From an uncultured Lachnospiraceae bacterium (GTDB lineage Bacteria; Bacillota; Clostridia; Lachnospirales; Lachnospiraceae): a stretch of 37,766 bases of DNA. Positions 37,570 through 37,766 of the stretch are shown here, piece after piece; the first letter of the stretch is position 1, and each line of letters starts with the position of its first letter. The DNA lies in the NCBI GenBank assembly GCA_947169935.1, contig CAMVRS010000013.1, positions 1 through 37,766 on the forward strand, in the 5' to 3' direction. The position numbers and the translations under genes were made by a program. Under the pieces are notes generated by a model, which saw only the letters and a program-made list of their open reading frames with translations, made no database searches and was not told the DNA's origin.

Positions 37570-37766
37570 ATGGCACTTAAACTGATAGAGGTTGATTCGG
37601 CAGCACTTTACAACAGCATCATTCAGGCTGTTGAAGTTGAGATAGGGGAGCCGCTGTATCCGGGCGACGAGCGAAGGATATTCGTGGAAGCGCTCGTGCA
37701 GATCATCACGGCAATGGCCAACCAGTGCAATGTAGCGGCCAACGGAAAGACCCTGCAATATGCCGT
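37570..37766 (+). CDS. Baseplate protein J (P2 gpJ-like), partial
   Basis: The visible 65 residues (VDSAALYNSIIQAVEVEIGE, PLYPGDERRIFVEALVQIIT, AMANQCNVAANGKTLQYA) match the N-terminus of gpJ-type baseplate wedge proteins. GGAGG lies before the ATG. The gene runs past the right edge of the window. Confidence 0.85.
   Translation, partial: MALKLIEVDSAALYNSIIQAVEVEIGEPLYPGDERRIFVEALVQIITAMANQCNVAANGKTLQYA

Noticed and set aside
1..37766. CRISPR array, tRNA genes or a diversity-generating retroelement
   Set aside because: No regularly spaced direct repeats with spacers, no tRNA-like cloverleaf and no reverse transcriptase with variable repeat were seen.

Overview
The window is a nearly complete tailed-phage (or prophage) genome segment from a Gram-positive host. 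Low-complexity Lys/Glu-rich proteins, strong AGGAGG ribosome sites, AUA/AGA codon use and the phage families present (GpA terminase, PcfK/PcfJ-like pair, DUF4406, DUF551, ArpU/RinA-like regulator) point to Clostridia, most likely a Lachnospiraceae host. No clear chromosomal flank, rRNA or tRNA was seen. The virion is a myovirus: a lambda-like head (GpA terminase, lambda-type portal, ClpP-type protease, gpD-like decoration protein, gpE-like capsid) joined to a P2-like contractile tail (sheath, tube, frameshifted chaperone, tape measure, gpX, gpD, gp25/gpW, gpJ).

Layout. 1-1950: the end of a late operon with endolysin, holin and a gpZ-like minor tail protein, closed by a bidirectional terminator. 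1950-5120: an accessory (moron) and lysogeny-like region with individually promoted or terminated units: a minus-strand membrane protein, an XRE regulator, a likely minus-strand small RNA, a DUF2335 membrane protein and a minus-strand HicA/HicB toxin-antitoxin pair. 5110-6900: a rightward operon of three small proteins behind a promoter with a built-in operator, then an intact IS30-family transposase gene. 7027-7155: a promoter and an intrinsic terminator that lie just ahead of the early operon.

7179-21033: a tightly packed early operon, mostly with ATGA/GTGA/TAATG junctions. It contains HTH proteins, a 3D-domain protein, an adenine-methylase-like protein, a tyrosine recombinase, an RNase H-like protein lacking most catalytic residues, a PcfK/AcrIIA9-like and PcfJ-like pair, a DNA-binding-like protein whose gene carries phased A-tracts and hairpins, several zinc-binding small proteins, an HUH replication initiator, an HNH nuclease, a DUF4406 protein and finally an ArpU/RinA-like late regulator. 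21034-37766: late genes, with a second gpZ-like gene, a probable cos region, TerS/TerL, portal, protease, decoration, capsid, connector, sheath, tube, chaperone, tape measure and baseplate genes. The baseplate J gene is cut by the right edge.

How it fits together. The early operon would replicate and remodel phage DNA (HUH Rep, methylase-like protein, recombinase), then hand over to the late regulator at its end, which would switch on packaging, head, tail and finally lysis. Lysis genes sit directly before the lysogeny-like region with no attachment site or host gene between them. This suggests a circular or circularly permuted phage map, or an attachment site elsewhere. The most noteworthy points are the four-fold TGCACCGGTGCA palindrome, the bent-DNA and hairpin cluster inside the gene at 14956, the candidate small RNA at 3461-3545, the attenuator-like leader at 7027-7155, the 190-bp TerS/TerL overlap, the two gpZ-like paralogues and the PcfK/AcrIIA9-like gene.
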